Below are positions 21,325 through 32,068 of a stretch of 64,000 nt of DNA, piece by piece. The stretch covers positions 31,614,501 to 31,678,500 of the forward strand of contig NC_050098.1 of assembly GCF_902167145.1 (NCBI RefSeq), given 5' to 3'. This DNA is from Zea mays (Eukaryota > Streptophyta > Magnoliopsida > Poales > Poaceae). Positions within the stretch are counted from its first letter, which is position 1; the number at the start of each line of letters is the position of its first letter. The notes under the pieces were generated by a model. That model was not told the DNA's origin. It was given only the letters and a program-made list of their open reading frames with translations, and ran no database searches. The translations under genes and the position numbers were made by a program.

Positions 21325-22046
21325 TCGGGGGCCGAGGGTACCTCGGGCCGAGCTGAGGGTTCCTCGGGCTGAGCCGAGGGTGCCTCGGACTGAGCCGAGG
21401 GTACCTCGGGCTGGGCCGAGGGTGCCTCGGGCTCGGGCGTGTCGTCGATCTTGATGGAGGGTTGATGTAGGTCTCGGGAGAAGACGTCCGGGGGAACCGT
21501 TGTTCGCCCCGAGGCTATTTTAGCCAGCTCGTCCGCAGTCTCATTGTAGCGTCAGGCGATGTGGTTGAGCTCGAGCCCGTAGAACTTGTCTTCCAGGCGC
21601 CGAACCTCATCGCAGTAGGCTTCCATCTTCGGGTCGCGGCAGTGGGAGTTCTTCATGACTTGGTCGATGACGAGCTGCGAGTCACCGTGAGCGTCGAGGC
21701 GTCGGACCCCTAGCTCGATGGCGATCCGCAACCCATTGACCAGAGCCTCGTACTCAGCCACATTGTTGGACGCCGGGAAGTGGAGGCGTAGCACGTAGCG
21801 TAGATGCTTTCTGAGGGGCGAGATGAAGAGTAGGCCTGCGCCGGCTCCTGTCTTCATCAGCGATCCATCGAAGAACATGGTCCAGAGTTTCGGCTGGATC
21901 GGAACTGTTGGGAGCTGGGTGTCGACCCATTCAGCCACGAAGTCCGCCAAGACTTGGGACTTGATGGCCTTCCGAGGGGCGAACGAGATCGTTTCGCCCA
22001 TGATTTCCACCGCCCACTTTGCGATTCTACCCGAGGCCTCTCGGCA
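21325..22046 (-). pseudogene. Second (archaeal-type) RNase H of element C plus repeat linker
   Basis: Reads WTMFFDGSLMKTGAGAG, NNVAEYEALVNGLRIA and DAHGDSQLVIDQV: the D-E-D acidic residues of an RNase H fold, placed between the first RNase H and integrase. Downstream, a 24-bp tandem repeat at 21329-21433 encodes five 8-residue units of the form (E/S)(V/A/E)PSAQPE that link it to integrase. In-frame TGA at 21552 and TAG near 22047 bracket it. Carrying two RNase H domains is diagnostic for the Tat lineage. Confidence 0.87.
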
Positions 22047-23318
22047 CTAGATGATCTCCCCCAGGGGGAAGGATGACACCACAGTCACCGGATGAGACTC
22101 GAAGTAGTGTCGCAACTTCCGCCGCGTCAGGATCACCGCGTATAGCAGCTTTTGAACTTGTGGGTAGCGGATCTTGGTCTCGGACAGTACCTCGCTGATG
22201 AAGTAGACTGGCCTCTGGACGGGCAATGCATGCCCCTCTTCTCGTCTCTCAACCACAATCGTGGCGCTAACCACCTGAGTGGTCGCGGCGACATAGATCA
22301 AGAGGGCTTCTCCGGCAGCGGGGGGCACCAAGATGGGCGCATTCGTGAGGAGCGCCTTCAGGTTCCCGAGGGCTTCCTCGGCCTCAGGGGTCCAAGTGAA
22401 GCACTCAGCCTTCCTTAAGAGGCGGTACAGAGGCAGGCCTCTTTCGCCGAGGCGTGAGATGAAGCGGCTCAGAGCCGCAAGACATCCCATGACTCTCTGT
22501 ACGCCCTTCGAGTCCTTGATGGGCCCCATGCTGGTGATGGCTGCGATCTTCTCCGGGTTGGCTTCGATGCCCCGCTCGGAGACGATGAACCCCAAGAGCA
22601 TGCCTCAGGGTACCCCGAGGACACACTTTTCGGGATTGAGCTTCACGCCTTTCGCCTTGAGACATCGGAATGTCACTTCAAGGTCGGAAAGGAGGTCGGA
22701 GGCTTTCCTCGTCTTGACTATGATGTCATCGACTTAGGCCTCGACCGTCCGGCCAATGTGTTCACCGAGCACATGGTTCATGCTCCGCTGGTACGTCACA
22801 CCCGCATTCCTCAAGCCGAACGGCATGGTGACATAGCAGTACATGCCGAAGGGCATGATGAAAGAAGTCGCGAGCTGGTCGGACTCCTTCATCCTGATTT
22901 GGTGATACCCTGAGTAGGCATCGAGGAAAGACAGGGTTTCGCACCCAGCAGTGGAATCCATGATTTGATCGATGTGAGGTAGAGGGTAGGGAACCTTCGG
23001 ACATGCTTTGTTTAGACCAGTGTAGTCTACACACATCCGCCATTTCCCTCCTTTCTTTCTCACAAGCACAGGGTTGGCAAGCCATTCGGGATGGAATACC
23101 TCTTTGATGAACCCTGCCGCCATTAGCTTGTGGATCTCCTCGCCTATGGCTCTGCGCTTTTCTTCGTCGAATCGACGTAGAGGCTGCTTGACGGGTCGGG
23201 CTCCAGCTCGGATATCCAGCGAGTGCTCGGCGACATCCCTCGGTATGCCGGGCATGTCCGAGGGACTCCACGCGAAAACATCGGCGTTTGCGCGGAGAAA
23301 GTCGACGAGCACTGCTTC
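22047..23318 (-). pseudogene. Reverse transcriptase and first RNase H of element C
   Basis: Opens with FLRANADVFAWSPSDMPGIP, then GKWRMCVDYTGLNKACPK, FLDAYSGYHQI and MPFGLRNAG. The catalytic YVDD motif is destroyed: the tyrosine codon is TAA (22734-22736 on the plus strand reads TTA), leaving stop-VDDI. A further stop near 22604 lies before LLGFIVSERGIEANP. The RNase H part (ALLIYVAATTQVVSATIVVE, RHYFESHPVTVVSSFPL) ends at TAG 22047. It is homologous to the region deleted from element D. Confidence 0.9.
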
Positions 23319-24178
23319 CTATTTGGGGTCGAGCTCGGAGCCGATCCGGATCTGCTTGGAGGCGTCGCTGCTGGGGTCGAGGGGGACGGATTTTACCGTC
23401 TCCGCTGGCTCGAAGTTGCCGGCGTGGCGCTTCACGTCTGGCACCTCCTTAGAGAGGCTCTCCAGGTCGGCGATGAGGGCCTCAGATTCGGCGAGGGCCT
23501 CGGCATACTCCACGCACTCGACGTCGCATTCGAATGCGTGTCGGTACGTGGGGCCGATGGTGATGACCCCGTTGGGGCCCAGCATTTTGAGCTTGAGGTG
23601 GGTGTAGTTGGGGACGGCCATGAACTTCGCGTAGCATGGCCTCCCCAATACTGCGTGGTAGGTTCCTCGGAACCCGACCACCTCGAACGTGAGGGTCTCC
23701 CTTCGGAAGTTGGAGGGTGCTCCGAAGCAGACGGGAAGGTCGAGTTGTCCGAGGGGCTGGACGCGCTTCCCGGGGATGATCCCGTGGAAAGGCGCAGCGC
23801 CTGCCCGGACCGAGGACAGATCAACACGCAGGAGCCCGAGGGTCTCGGCGTAGATGATGTTGAGGCTACTGCCTCCGTCCATGAGGACCTTGGTGAGCCT
23901 GACGTCGCCGATGATGGGGTCGACAACGAGCGGGTATTTCCCCGGGCTCGGCACGTGGTCGGGGTGGTCGGCTTGGTCGAAGGTGATGGGCTTGTCGGAC
24001 CAGTCTAGGTAGACTGGCGCCGCCACCTTCACCGAACAGACCTCCCGACGCTCTTGCTTGCGGTGCCGAGTCGAGGCATTCGCCGCTTGCCCACCGTAGA
24101 TCATGAAGCAGTCGCGGACCTCGGGGAACTCTCCTGCCTGGTGATCTTCCTTCTTGTCGTCGTCGCGAGCCCTGCCAC
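23319..24178 (-). pseudogene. Aspartic protease region of element C
   Basis: Landmarks are DCFMIYGGQAAN, the active-site VLMDGGSSLNIIYAETL and YHAVLGRPCYAKFMAVPNY. The frame is open until TAG at 23319-23321, and RT continues in the same frame beyond it. The upstream end is cut by the solo LTR inserted at 24179, which separates it from gag by 3 kb. Confidence 0.88.
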
Positions 24179-24211
24179 TGTAAAGCCTAAAATTGAAAAA
24201 AATAATAATAA

Positions 24212-24244
<33 letters not shown>

Positions 24245-27218
24245 ATAAAGTCATCATGATTAGTGCCCTTGATAAACGTTTGAACTTTAGAATTCACTCT
24301 TTATAAAGTTGATGCTCATAATAGAATAATATTAGCTAAATCATAACCTAATTAAGAGTAGACATTGGAAAATGTTTTCTGTCAAAACAAAGAGGGTTAA
24401 GAACATTGGAATATACCTTTAATTTAACTACACACCTAAAATAATATTCTATTAGAATAAGAAGGTGTGAATCTCATGTTGAAAGTATTACCTAAAATAA
24501 AATAATAATACTAAATAAAGTAATTAAATAGATTAGTATAATTATTGCACATTATGGAATTCCATTTGTGCATTAGACTTGAATTGAGAGCAGATTTGGG
24601 ATTCAAATTTGAATTAAAAATAGAAAGGAAAGCAATAGATAAAAAAAGAGAAACTCGCTGCCTGGGCCGATTTTTCCTTCCCCGGCCCACCTCCATTGTT
24701 TCCCTGCATCGGCCCAATTGCATTCTCCTCCCCCGCAGCCCAGCAGACCGTTTTCGCGCCTGGCTCGGTCGGTGGTTGTACCACTGTGCTGAGGACCCCA
24801 CATGTCATCCCTTTCTTCCTCCCCTCACCGTAACAAATGAGCGTGGAGCTCGGGCCGTTGCAACGGCCATGCTATTTCCCCGCCGAGATCCTCTCCGCTG
24901 ACCGGAACAAAACCCATCGGGTTGGGAGTATAAAACCGGCGCCCTGCAACCACCATCTTCGGATCGCGTCGCGGAGTGGGGAAGCTGGGGGTGGGTCACC
25001 GTGTGGAGCGTTGAAGAACGGAGCACGGGAGAAGATTGCAGCCGCCATGAACATCGGTCGGGGCCACGTCTCTAGCCGTGGAAGGGAGACCGGGAGCGTC
25101 GCCTGGACATGGGGAAGCGATTCCTACCACTGAATCATCGAGTGGGTGGCTGGAGCTAGACCAATGGCTCGACGGAGCAATTGGCGCCGCCGTGGATCGC
25201 TCCACACCGTGGCCGAGGGCCACCCCAACTTCAACCACTGGTAAGCCACCTTGATCCAGACCACTCGGATTCCCTCCTCGCGTTGCACCGACCTCGGGTG
25301 TGAATGGGGTAGTCAAGCGCGGTGGCGGGATCAAGCCGTCGTGTCCGCCGCGGCGGAGCTACGGGAGCCGCCCGGAGTCGTCCTGGGAGAAAGAAAATGC
25401 TCTGGGACCGTTGATGCAACCATCTGCGGCCGGGATATGTCCAGAAAAAGCTAAACATCGAACCGTTGGATCTGGATCGTATGGGTTAGGGCAGGCGCGG
25501 TTTAGATGGATCGGCTTCCAATCCGAACCGTTAATCTGGCGCGTCTGTTTTTAATCGGACGGCTCTGAGTGCACGATACCCTTTCGGCCATGATCTTTTG
25601 CATATGAGCCCCTAGGTTTTTCTTAAATCAACCCGCCGTCCATATGGGGGCTAGCCTGTGTCTGGGAACTTTTGCAGAGTAGCCCCTAGCCTTTTGTTTA
25701 TTCATGCGCTCGGTCCAGAACACTTTGGATATTCAGAAATTAATAAAGAAATAGGTTTTTAGTATAAGAATAAATCCATAAACTTGTTTAATCCGTATTT
25801 AATTCATTCTAACTCCGAATTGACCCATTCCAGTTTCTATAATTTTGTATTAATTTTGTTTATCACCTAGTACCTTTGTTTAACCATGAAACTTGAATTA
25901 AAATTGCTCAATGAAATTAATCTATTCTAGGTGTTAAATAATTTCAGAAATTCATAACTCAATATCTGTAACTCCGTTTTAATCCATTCTAGTTGAATTA
26001 GTCTCACAATAATATTTATTATTATTTGGTAACTTTGTTTTGTCATGTGATATAGATTAAAATATTGCACTTAGTCTATTATATACTTAACCACGTGGAT
26101 CTTCGAAAAACCATAACTTCTTAACCGTAGCTCCGAATTTAGCGATACTCGAACCCTCGATCCCGTAGCACATGTAGATTATTATTACGCAGTTTATTCT
26201 TATGGTTGGTGTAATGTTAATTTTGCCTATACACTGTTTGTTTGTAATGCTACGACTAGCGTGAGGACACGTGTCATCTGAAGAGCAAGTTGGTACCTGG
26301 AATCTCAAGTCCCAGGCAAGTTGTGCCCTTGATCACTTCTTTTACCCACTCATGTTCTAATTAATCATAATGATCTGCATAGGTTAATTTTGATGGGACC
26401 CAATAGGTTACCCTAGTTTGATTATCTTTATACCTTGTTTACCACTGAACTTTTTGGGTAGTACTTGCTAATGCTTTATGTGGTTTTGGGTATGAAGATA
26501 CATTATTCATGATCACACTTTTATTATCTGTTTATTATCACTGTTCATGATAAGATCATTATGTTAATTGGAACATGGAGCGACCACCCGGGAAAACAGT
26601 GCTACCACAAGGGTTTATGGACGCCCTTGGCTGATTAATTAGGAAAGCTAGTGGAGGACTACCTTACCCGAAAGGGGCAAGGGCAGTAGGGGAGTGGTCA
26701 GTGTAGGGAGGTCCTTGGTTGATTTTGCTGCGATGGCGGTCAGGCAAGAACCCTGCATTGGATAGCGGGTTTTCTGAAGCTAGTGGAACTTTGTAAAGGC
26801 CTCGTAGTGTTACCCTGCCTCGCCTCCTCGGTAGAGGTGTATGGAAAGTCGTGATCCCTTGGCAGATGGGTAACATGACTTGTGGGTAAAGATGCGCAAC
26901 CTCTGCAGAGTGTAAAACTGGTATACTAGCCGTGCTCACGGTCATGAGCAGCTCGGACCCTCACATGATTAATTTATGGAATTAAATTCAATTTGTCATA
27001 TGCATTGCTGGACCGTTGTCTCCCAGTCAACTTTGGGTTGCTGGACCATTGTCTCCTTATAATGTAATTGTTTATTTTGTACAAAACTTCTATTATATAG
27101 TAAAGATGTGACATTCGATCCTGTGTCATGATTCATCATATGTGTGAGACTTGGTCCCAGCACACCTGGTGATTATGTTCGCACACGGGTCTTGGTGCCC
27201 CGAAACCCGGGTGTGACA
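24179..27218 (+). mobile_element. Solo LTR, 3040 bp, nested in element C (TSD GCCAC)
   Basis: Begins TGTAAAGCCT and ends CCCGGGTGTGACA, with GCCAC on both sides (24174-24178 and 27219-27223). The intact target can be read in element D (48650-48665), which proves the insertion. No coding sequence, primer site or internal region is present. Plus-strand orientation is suggested by GAGTATAAAACC at 24928-24939 and by the terminal GGGTGTGACA typical of Tekay/Del chromovirus LTRs. The GC-rich centre and AT-rich flanks are one unit. It most likely formed by recombination between the two LTRs of a full element. Confidence 0.88.
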
Positions 27219-27223
27219 GCCAC

Positions 27224-29612
27224 CCTCCGCGGGTGGCCCGGCCCTGTGGAAGTGGCGCCGAAGCATAGTGCACTCCTCAAGGGTGTGCTTGATGGGCCCC
27301 TGATGATAGGGGCACGGCTCCTTGAGCTTCTTGTCGAAGAGGTTGGCACCTCCGGGGGGTTTCCGAGGGTTCTTGTACTCGGCGGCGGCGACAAGGCCCG
27401 CGTCAGCGGCGTCGCGTTTCGCTTGCGACTTCTTCTTGCCGTTCTTCTTGGCGCCGCGCTGAGTTGATGCCTCGGGGGCATCTTCCGGTGGGCGGCCCTG
27501 GGGCTGCTTGTCCTTCCGGAAGATAGCCTCAACCGCCTCCTGGCCAGAGGCGAACTTGGTGGCGATGTCCATCAGCTCGCTCGCCCTGGTGGGGGTCTTG
27601 CGACCCAGCTTGCTCACCAGGTCGCGGCAGGTGGTGCCGGCGAGGAACGCGCTGATGACATCCGAATCGGTGATGTTGGGCAGCTCGGTGCGCTGCTTCG
27701 AGAATCGCCGGATGTAGTTCCGGAGAGACTCTCCTGGCTGCTGTCGGCAGCTTCGGAGGTCCCAGGAATTCCCAGGGCGCACGTACGTGCCCTGGAATTT
27801 GCCGGCGAAGGCTTGGACCAGGTCGTCCCAGTTGGAGATCTGCCCCGGAGGCAGGTGCTCCAACCAGGCGCGAGCGGTGTCGGAGAGGAACAGGGGGAGG
27901 TTGCGGATGATGAGGTTGTCATCATCCATTCCACCCAGTTGGCAGGCCAGCCAGTAGTCTGCGAGCCACAGTTCCGGTCTCGTCTCCCCCGAGTACTTTG
28001 TGATAGTAGTCGGGGTTCAAAACCGGGTTGGGAACGGCGCCCGTCGTATGGCGCGGCTGAAAGCCTGCGGACCGGGTGGCTCGGGCGAGGGGCTCCGATC
28101 CTCCCCACTGTCGTAGCGTCCCCCACGCCTGGGGTGGTAGCCTCGGCGCACCCTCTCATCGAGGTGGGCTCGATGGTCGAGGTGATGGTGCTCGTTGCTG
28201 AGGCGACCCGGGGCCGCAGGCGCTGTGTTGCGCGTGCGCCCGGTGTGGACCAAGGCTTCCCGCATGAATCGGGAAGTCGCGGCGCGATGTTCCGAGGGGT
28301 ACCCCTGCCTTCGGGAGGCGGAGCTTTCGGCCCGTCGGACCGCGGCGCCCTCCAGGAGATTCTTGAGCTCTCCCTGGATTCGCCGCCCCTCGGTGGTTGA
28401 TGGCTCCAGCATCACGCGGAGAAGCATTGCCGCTGCAGCCAGGTTCTGACCGACCCCACTGGAAGCGGGTGGCGGCCTTACCCTGACATCGTCGGCGATG
28501 CGGTGCTGGATACCCTGGGGTAGATGACGCATTTCTCCGGCCGGAGGTTGGCCCACCCATTCCTGCCCGACGTCCCGGCGGATCGGCTCAAGTGTTCCTG
28601 CTCCCTCGTCGAGCCTGGCCGGCACCCCGCGGATTTGCTCGAGCTGTGGGTCATGACCCCCCGCCGGAACGGGGACCACAGCTAGCTCCCGTAGGATGTC
28701 AACGCGAGGCACAGGCCTAGGGAGATCACCGTTCTCCGGCATACCAAGATGGTTGCCTTCGGAGGGATCCCCTAGATCGACGTGGAAACATTCACGACTT
28801 GGGCCGCAGTCCTCGTTGCCGAGGCTGCAGCTACCATCGGAACAGTCAGAAAGGCAGTAGCCGCATGCGGTCATGAAGTCCCGCATGGCACTGGGGTTAC
28901 CAAGTCCAGAGAAGTCCCAATAGAAGTCGGGTTCGTCATCTTCCTCGGACCCCGAGGGCCCGTAGGTCGAGACGTCTGTCAGCCGGTCCCAGGGTGACCG
29001 TATGCGATACCCCAGAGGGTTCGGACTCGCCTCTACGAGAGCGTCCGCCAAAGCGAAGCCGCCTGGCGGGTCGAGGCTGAATCCAAGAGGCGTGAGATGG
29101 AAATCGGTTGGTACCTCTTGGTCGACGGGCAGTGATGAAGTCACGTCAGGGACTGACTGCACCGTCGTCTCAGGTATGAGGGTGACGCCCAGGAAGCCTT
29201 TCGCGAGCGTGCTGGTGTCGTCCGTTTGCTTGGAATTGGCGTGTTGCGGAGAGACGGCGCTCGTCTTCGTCTCAAATGCGAGGTCGATGCCCGACGCGCC
29301 CCCCGTTGGGGCGCCGGCGCCGTCAACTTGCTCGACAGCCGACGAGGTGCCGCCTCCTGCTTGGCCTTGGTTGCCCCACCTCCTCCTCCGTCGGCGGGGG
29401 AGAGGGCGGGGTGAGCTCGAATGTTGTTCTTCCACCACGCTGGGAAGACGTCATCGATTCCGCCGCCGGCGGGCGGGCTGTCGGCCGCCATTATCGCTGT
29501 CGCACGGCGGGGGAAGGAGTATCATGTCGTAGCTGCCGTCAAGGGACATGAACTCAAGACTCCTGAAATGGAGCACCGTCCTGGGCTGGAAAGGTTGCTG
29601 GAGACTGCCCAT
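27224..29612 (-). pseudogene. gag of element C
   Basis: Start ATG at 29612 by alignment with element D. A long disordered N-terminal half (SPWDRLTDVSTYGPSGSEED, CGYCLSDCSDGSCSLGNED) precedes the capsid core (LWLADYWLACQLGG, ARAWLEHLPPGQISNWDDLV, GESLRNYIRRFSKQ) and a zinc-knuckle-like CPYHQGPIKHTLEEC. TGA at 28017-28019 replaces a CGA codon that is intact in D; another TGA near 29450 likewise replaces CGA. It ends at the inserted LTR. Confidence 0.88.
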
Positions 29613-29672
29613 CTGGAGCTTGACGGGAAGTTGTTCGTCAACACGCAGCAGGCCCCTACCTGGCGCGCCAAC

Positions 29673-31401
29673 TGTCGGCGTTTCGAGACCGGGGGGTCCC
29701 TGGGCCGACGAGTAAAATGTCGCCGCATGCCCCAGCCCAGATGGGTCGGCGCGAGACGGAGCGCGAAGGGGGGAAAAGGCAGCCGGAGAGAGAGGGAGGT
29801 GGAAATCCCGCGGCCTTCGTGTTTGTCCCGCGCCCAGGTCAGGTGCGCTTGCAGTAGGGGGTTACAAGCGTCCACGCGGGAGAGGGAGCGAGCGGCCTCA
29901 CGCGAGCGCCTATCCCGTCCTCTTCCCCGCGCGGCCAACCCTCTGTAAGAGGGCCTTGGTCCTTCCTTTTATAGGCGCAAGGAGAGGATCTAGGTGTACA
30001 ATGGGGGTGTAGCAGAGTGCTAACGTGTCTAGCGGAGGAGAGCTAGCGCCCTAAGTACATGCCATCGTGGCAGCCAGAGAGGTTTTGGCACCCAGTTCGT
30101 GTGGTGTCGTGGCCGTCGGAGGAGCGCTGGAGCCTGGCGGAAGGACAGCTGTCAGGGCTGTTGAGTCCTTGCTGACGTCCTCTTGCTTCCGTAAGGGGGC
30201 TGAGAGCCGCCGTCGTCATAGAGCGTGCGGGGTGCCATCATTACTTGTCTGGCGGAGCGAGCCAGATGGGATGCCGGTCTTGTTCCCTGTAGCCTGAGTC
30301 AGCTTGGGGTAGGGTAATGATGGCGCCTCCTGTTGACGTGGTCGGTCCGCGCCCTAGGTTGGGCGATGTGGAGGCTCCTCTGAAGTCGAGGTCGAGTCTG
30401 TCTTCCGTGGCCGAGGTCGAGTCCGAGCCCCTGGGTCGGGCGAGGCGGAGACCGTCGGCTGAGGCCAGGGCTGAGTCCGAGCCCTGGGGTCGGGCGAAGC
30501 GGAGTTCGTCGTCTTCCGGGGCTGAGCCCGAGTCCGAGCCCTGGGGTCGGGCGGATCGGAGTTCGCCGTCTTCCGGGGCTGAGCCCAAGTCCGAGCCCTG
30601 GGGTCGGGCGGATCGGAGTTCGCCGTCTTCCGGGGCTGAGCCCAAGTCCGAGCCCTGGGTCGGGCGGAGCGGAGTTCAACGTCTTCCGGGGCAGAGCCCA
30701 AGTCCAAGCCCTGGGTCGGGCGGAGCGGAGTTCGTCGTCTTCCGGGGCTGAGCCCGAGTCCGAGCCCTGGGGTCGGGCGGATCGGAGTTCGCCATCTTCC
30801 GGGGCTGAGCCCAAGTCCGAGCCCTTGGGTCGGGCGGATCGGAGTTCGCCGTCTTTCGGGGCTGAGCCCAAGTCCGAGCCCTGGGTCGGGCGGAGCGAAG
30901 TTCGCCGTGGTGCCTGAGGCCGGGCCTGGCTGCCTGTCAGCCTCACTCTGTCGAGTGGCACAGCAGTCGGAGCGGCGCAGGCGGCGTTGTCCTTCTGTCA
31001 GGCCGGTCAGTGGAGCGGCGAAGTGACTGCGGTCACTTTGGCTCTGTCGACTGGGGGATGTGCGTCAGGATAAAGGTGTCAGGCCGCCTTTGCATTAAAT
31101 GCCCCTGCGATTTGGTCGGTCGGCATGGCAATTTGGCCAGGGTTGCTTCTTGGCAAAGACTGGGCCTCGGGCGAGCCGGAAGTTTGTTTGTCGCTGGAGG
31201 GGGGCCTCGGGCGAGACGAAGATCCTCCGGGGTCGGCTGCCCTTGCCCGAGGCTGGGTTCGGGCGAGGCGTGATCGAGTCCCTCGAAAGGACCGATCCCT
31301 GGCTTAGTCGCACCCATCAGGCCTTTGCAGCTTTGTGCTGATGGGGGTTACCAGCTGAGAATTATGAACCTTGAGGATACCCCTAATTATGGTCCCCGAC
31401 A
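29673..31401 (-). repeat. 5' LTR of element C
   Basis: 1729 bp, near-identical to the 3' LTR; sense-strand TATAAAA at 29967-29973 intact; minisatellite of about eight 57-bp units at 30420-30905. The primer-binding region (TTGGCGCGCCAGGTAGGGGCC on the minus strand) abuts it at 29652-29672. Followed by the target duplication GTACT. Confidence 0.92.
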
Positions 31402-31798
31402 GTACTGCTCACTCTCCCAATGCAAACAAGGAGCCTGAAAAAGATGGAGACTTCCTGAATCGCGGTACACACGTATTGTGAAATGTTTATAGATCACTAT
31501 TCTTTGTAGTTGATGGTTCTGGCTCATGTGGAGCTTGTAAATTGTAACTTTGAAATGTAAGCATCTAATTCATATCCTACATTCATCAGCACAATGATAA
31601 AATTGGCTCAATTTTTATTTACTGAAACACAATCACAGTGATCGATGGTTGTGCCAGCAAGCGTGGGCGTGGCGGCGTCCACCGGTGCACCACCAGCGTT
31701 TGGGTGGTGGGTGGAGACATCAGGGCAACGAAGTCGTGGCAGTGATGACGGGGGCCTCGAGGTCGGTGGCCTGCCCCTAGTCCCAATTCGTGGTTCTT
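31402..31798. other. Short host or relic sequence between C and the copia-like element
   Basis: About 400 bp, contiguous with 14427 before element C inserted. On the minus strand CACTCTCCCAATGC... precedes the possible fragment described at 14268-14427, but no gene can be assigned. The 31630-31790 part is GC-rich and contains nothing I recognise. Confidence 0.4.
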
Positions 31799-32068
31799 CC
31801 TATTGAGACTATGTTACCACTGATCACTAGATCTGCTCCCTTCCCTCCTGTCAGCAGTAGAGGCGCAAGAAGTTGTAGGGGACTCGTCTCCCTTCCCATA
31901 AGCACGACAAAAGAAACACACGAGACACATGATATAGGGTTGGGTCTCTGGCCTCTTTCTCGTCTATGTATTATGAGGGAGTGTACAGTTTCCTTATATA
32001 GAGATGTGAGACCTCTCAGGCGCAAAGTCAGTATTTGCCCACATAACCCTAACTAGGGTTACTTAACA
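31799..32068 (-). repeat. 3' LTR of copia-like element
   Basis: Left copy of the direct repeat; its outer end (CCTATTGAGA) has lost the expected TG dinucleotide. Confidence 0.65.

Larger units (their letters stand above)
14428..31401 (-). mobile_element. Element C: Tat-lineage Ty3/gypsy element with nested solo LTR (TSD GTACT)
   Basis: Flanked by GTACT (14423-14427 and 31402-31406). LTRs of 1717 and 1729 bp begin and end TGTCGG...CCGACA. On the minus strand the order is 5' LTR, primer-binding region, gag, protease (split by the inserted LTR at 24179-27218), RT, RNase H, second RNase H, integrase and a 3.9-kb 3' region. The second RNase H placed before integrase is the hallmark of the Tat lineage (Grande, Cinful and RIRE2 relatives). 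Length without the nested LTR is about 13.9 kb. At least eight stop codons interrupt gag-pol. Confidence 0.93.

Noticed and set aside
24179..27218. Separate host gene in the GC-rich part (24840-25560) with a TATA box
   Set aside because: Lies entirely within a TG...CA unit with target duplications; the promoter is that of the LTR.
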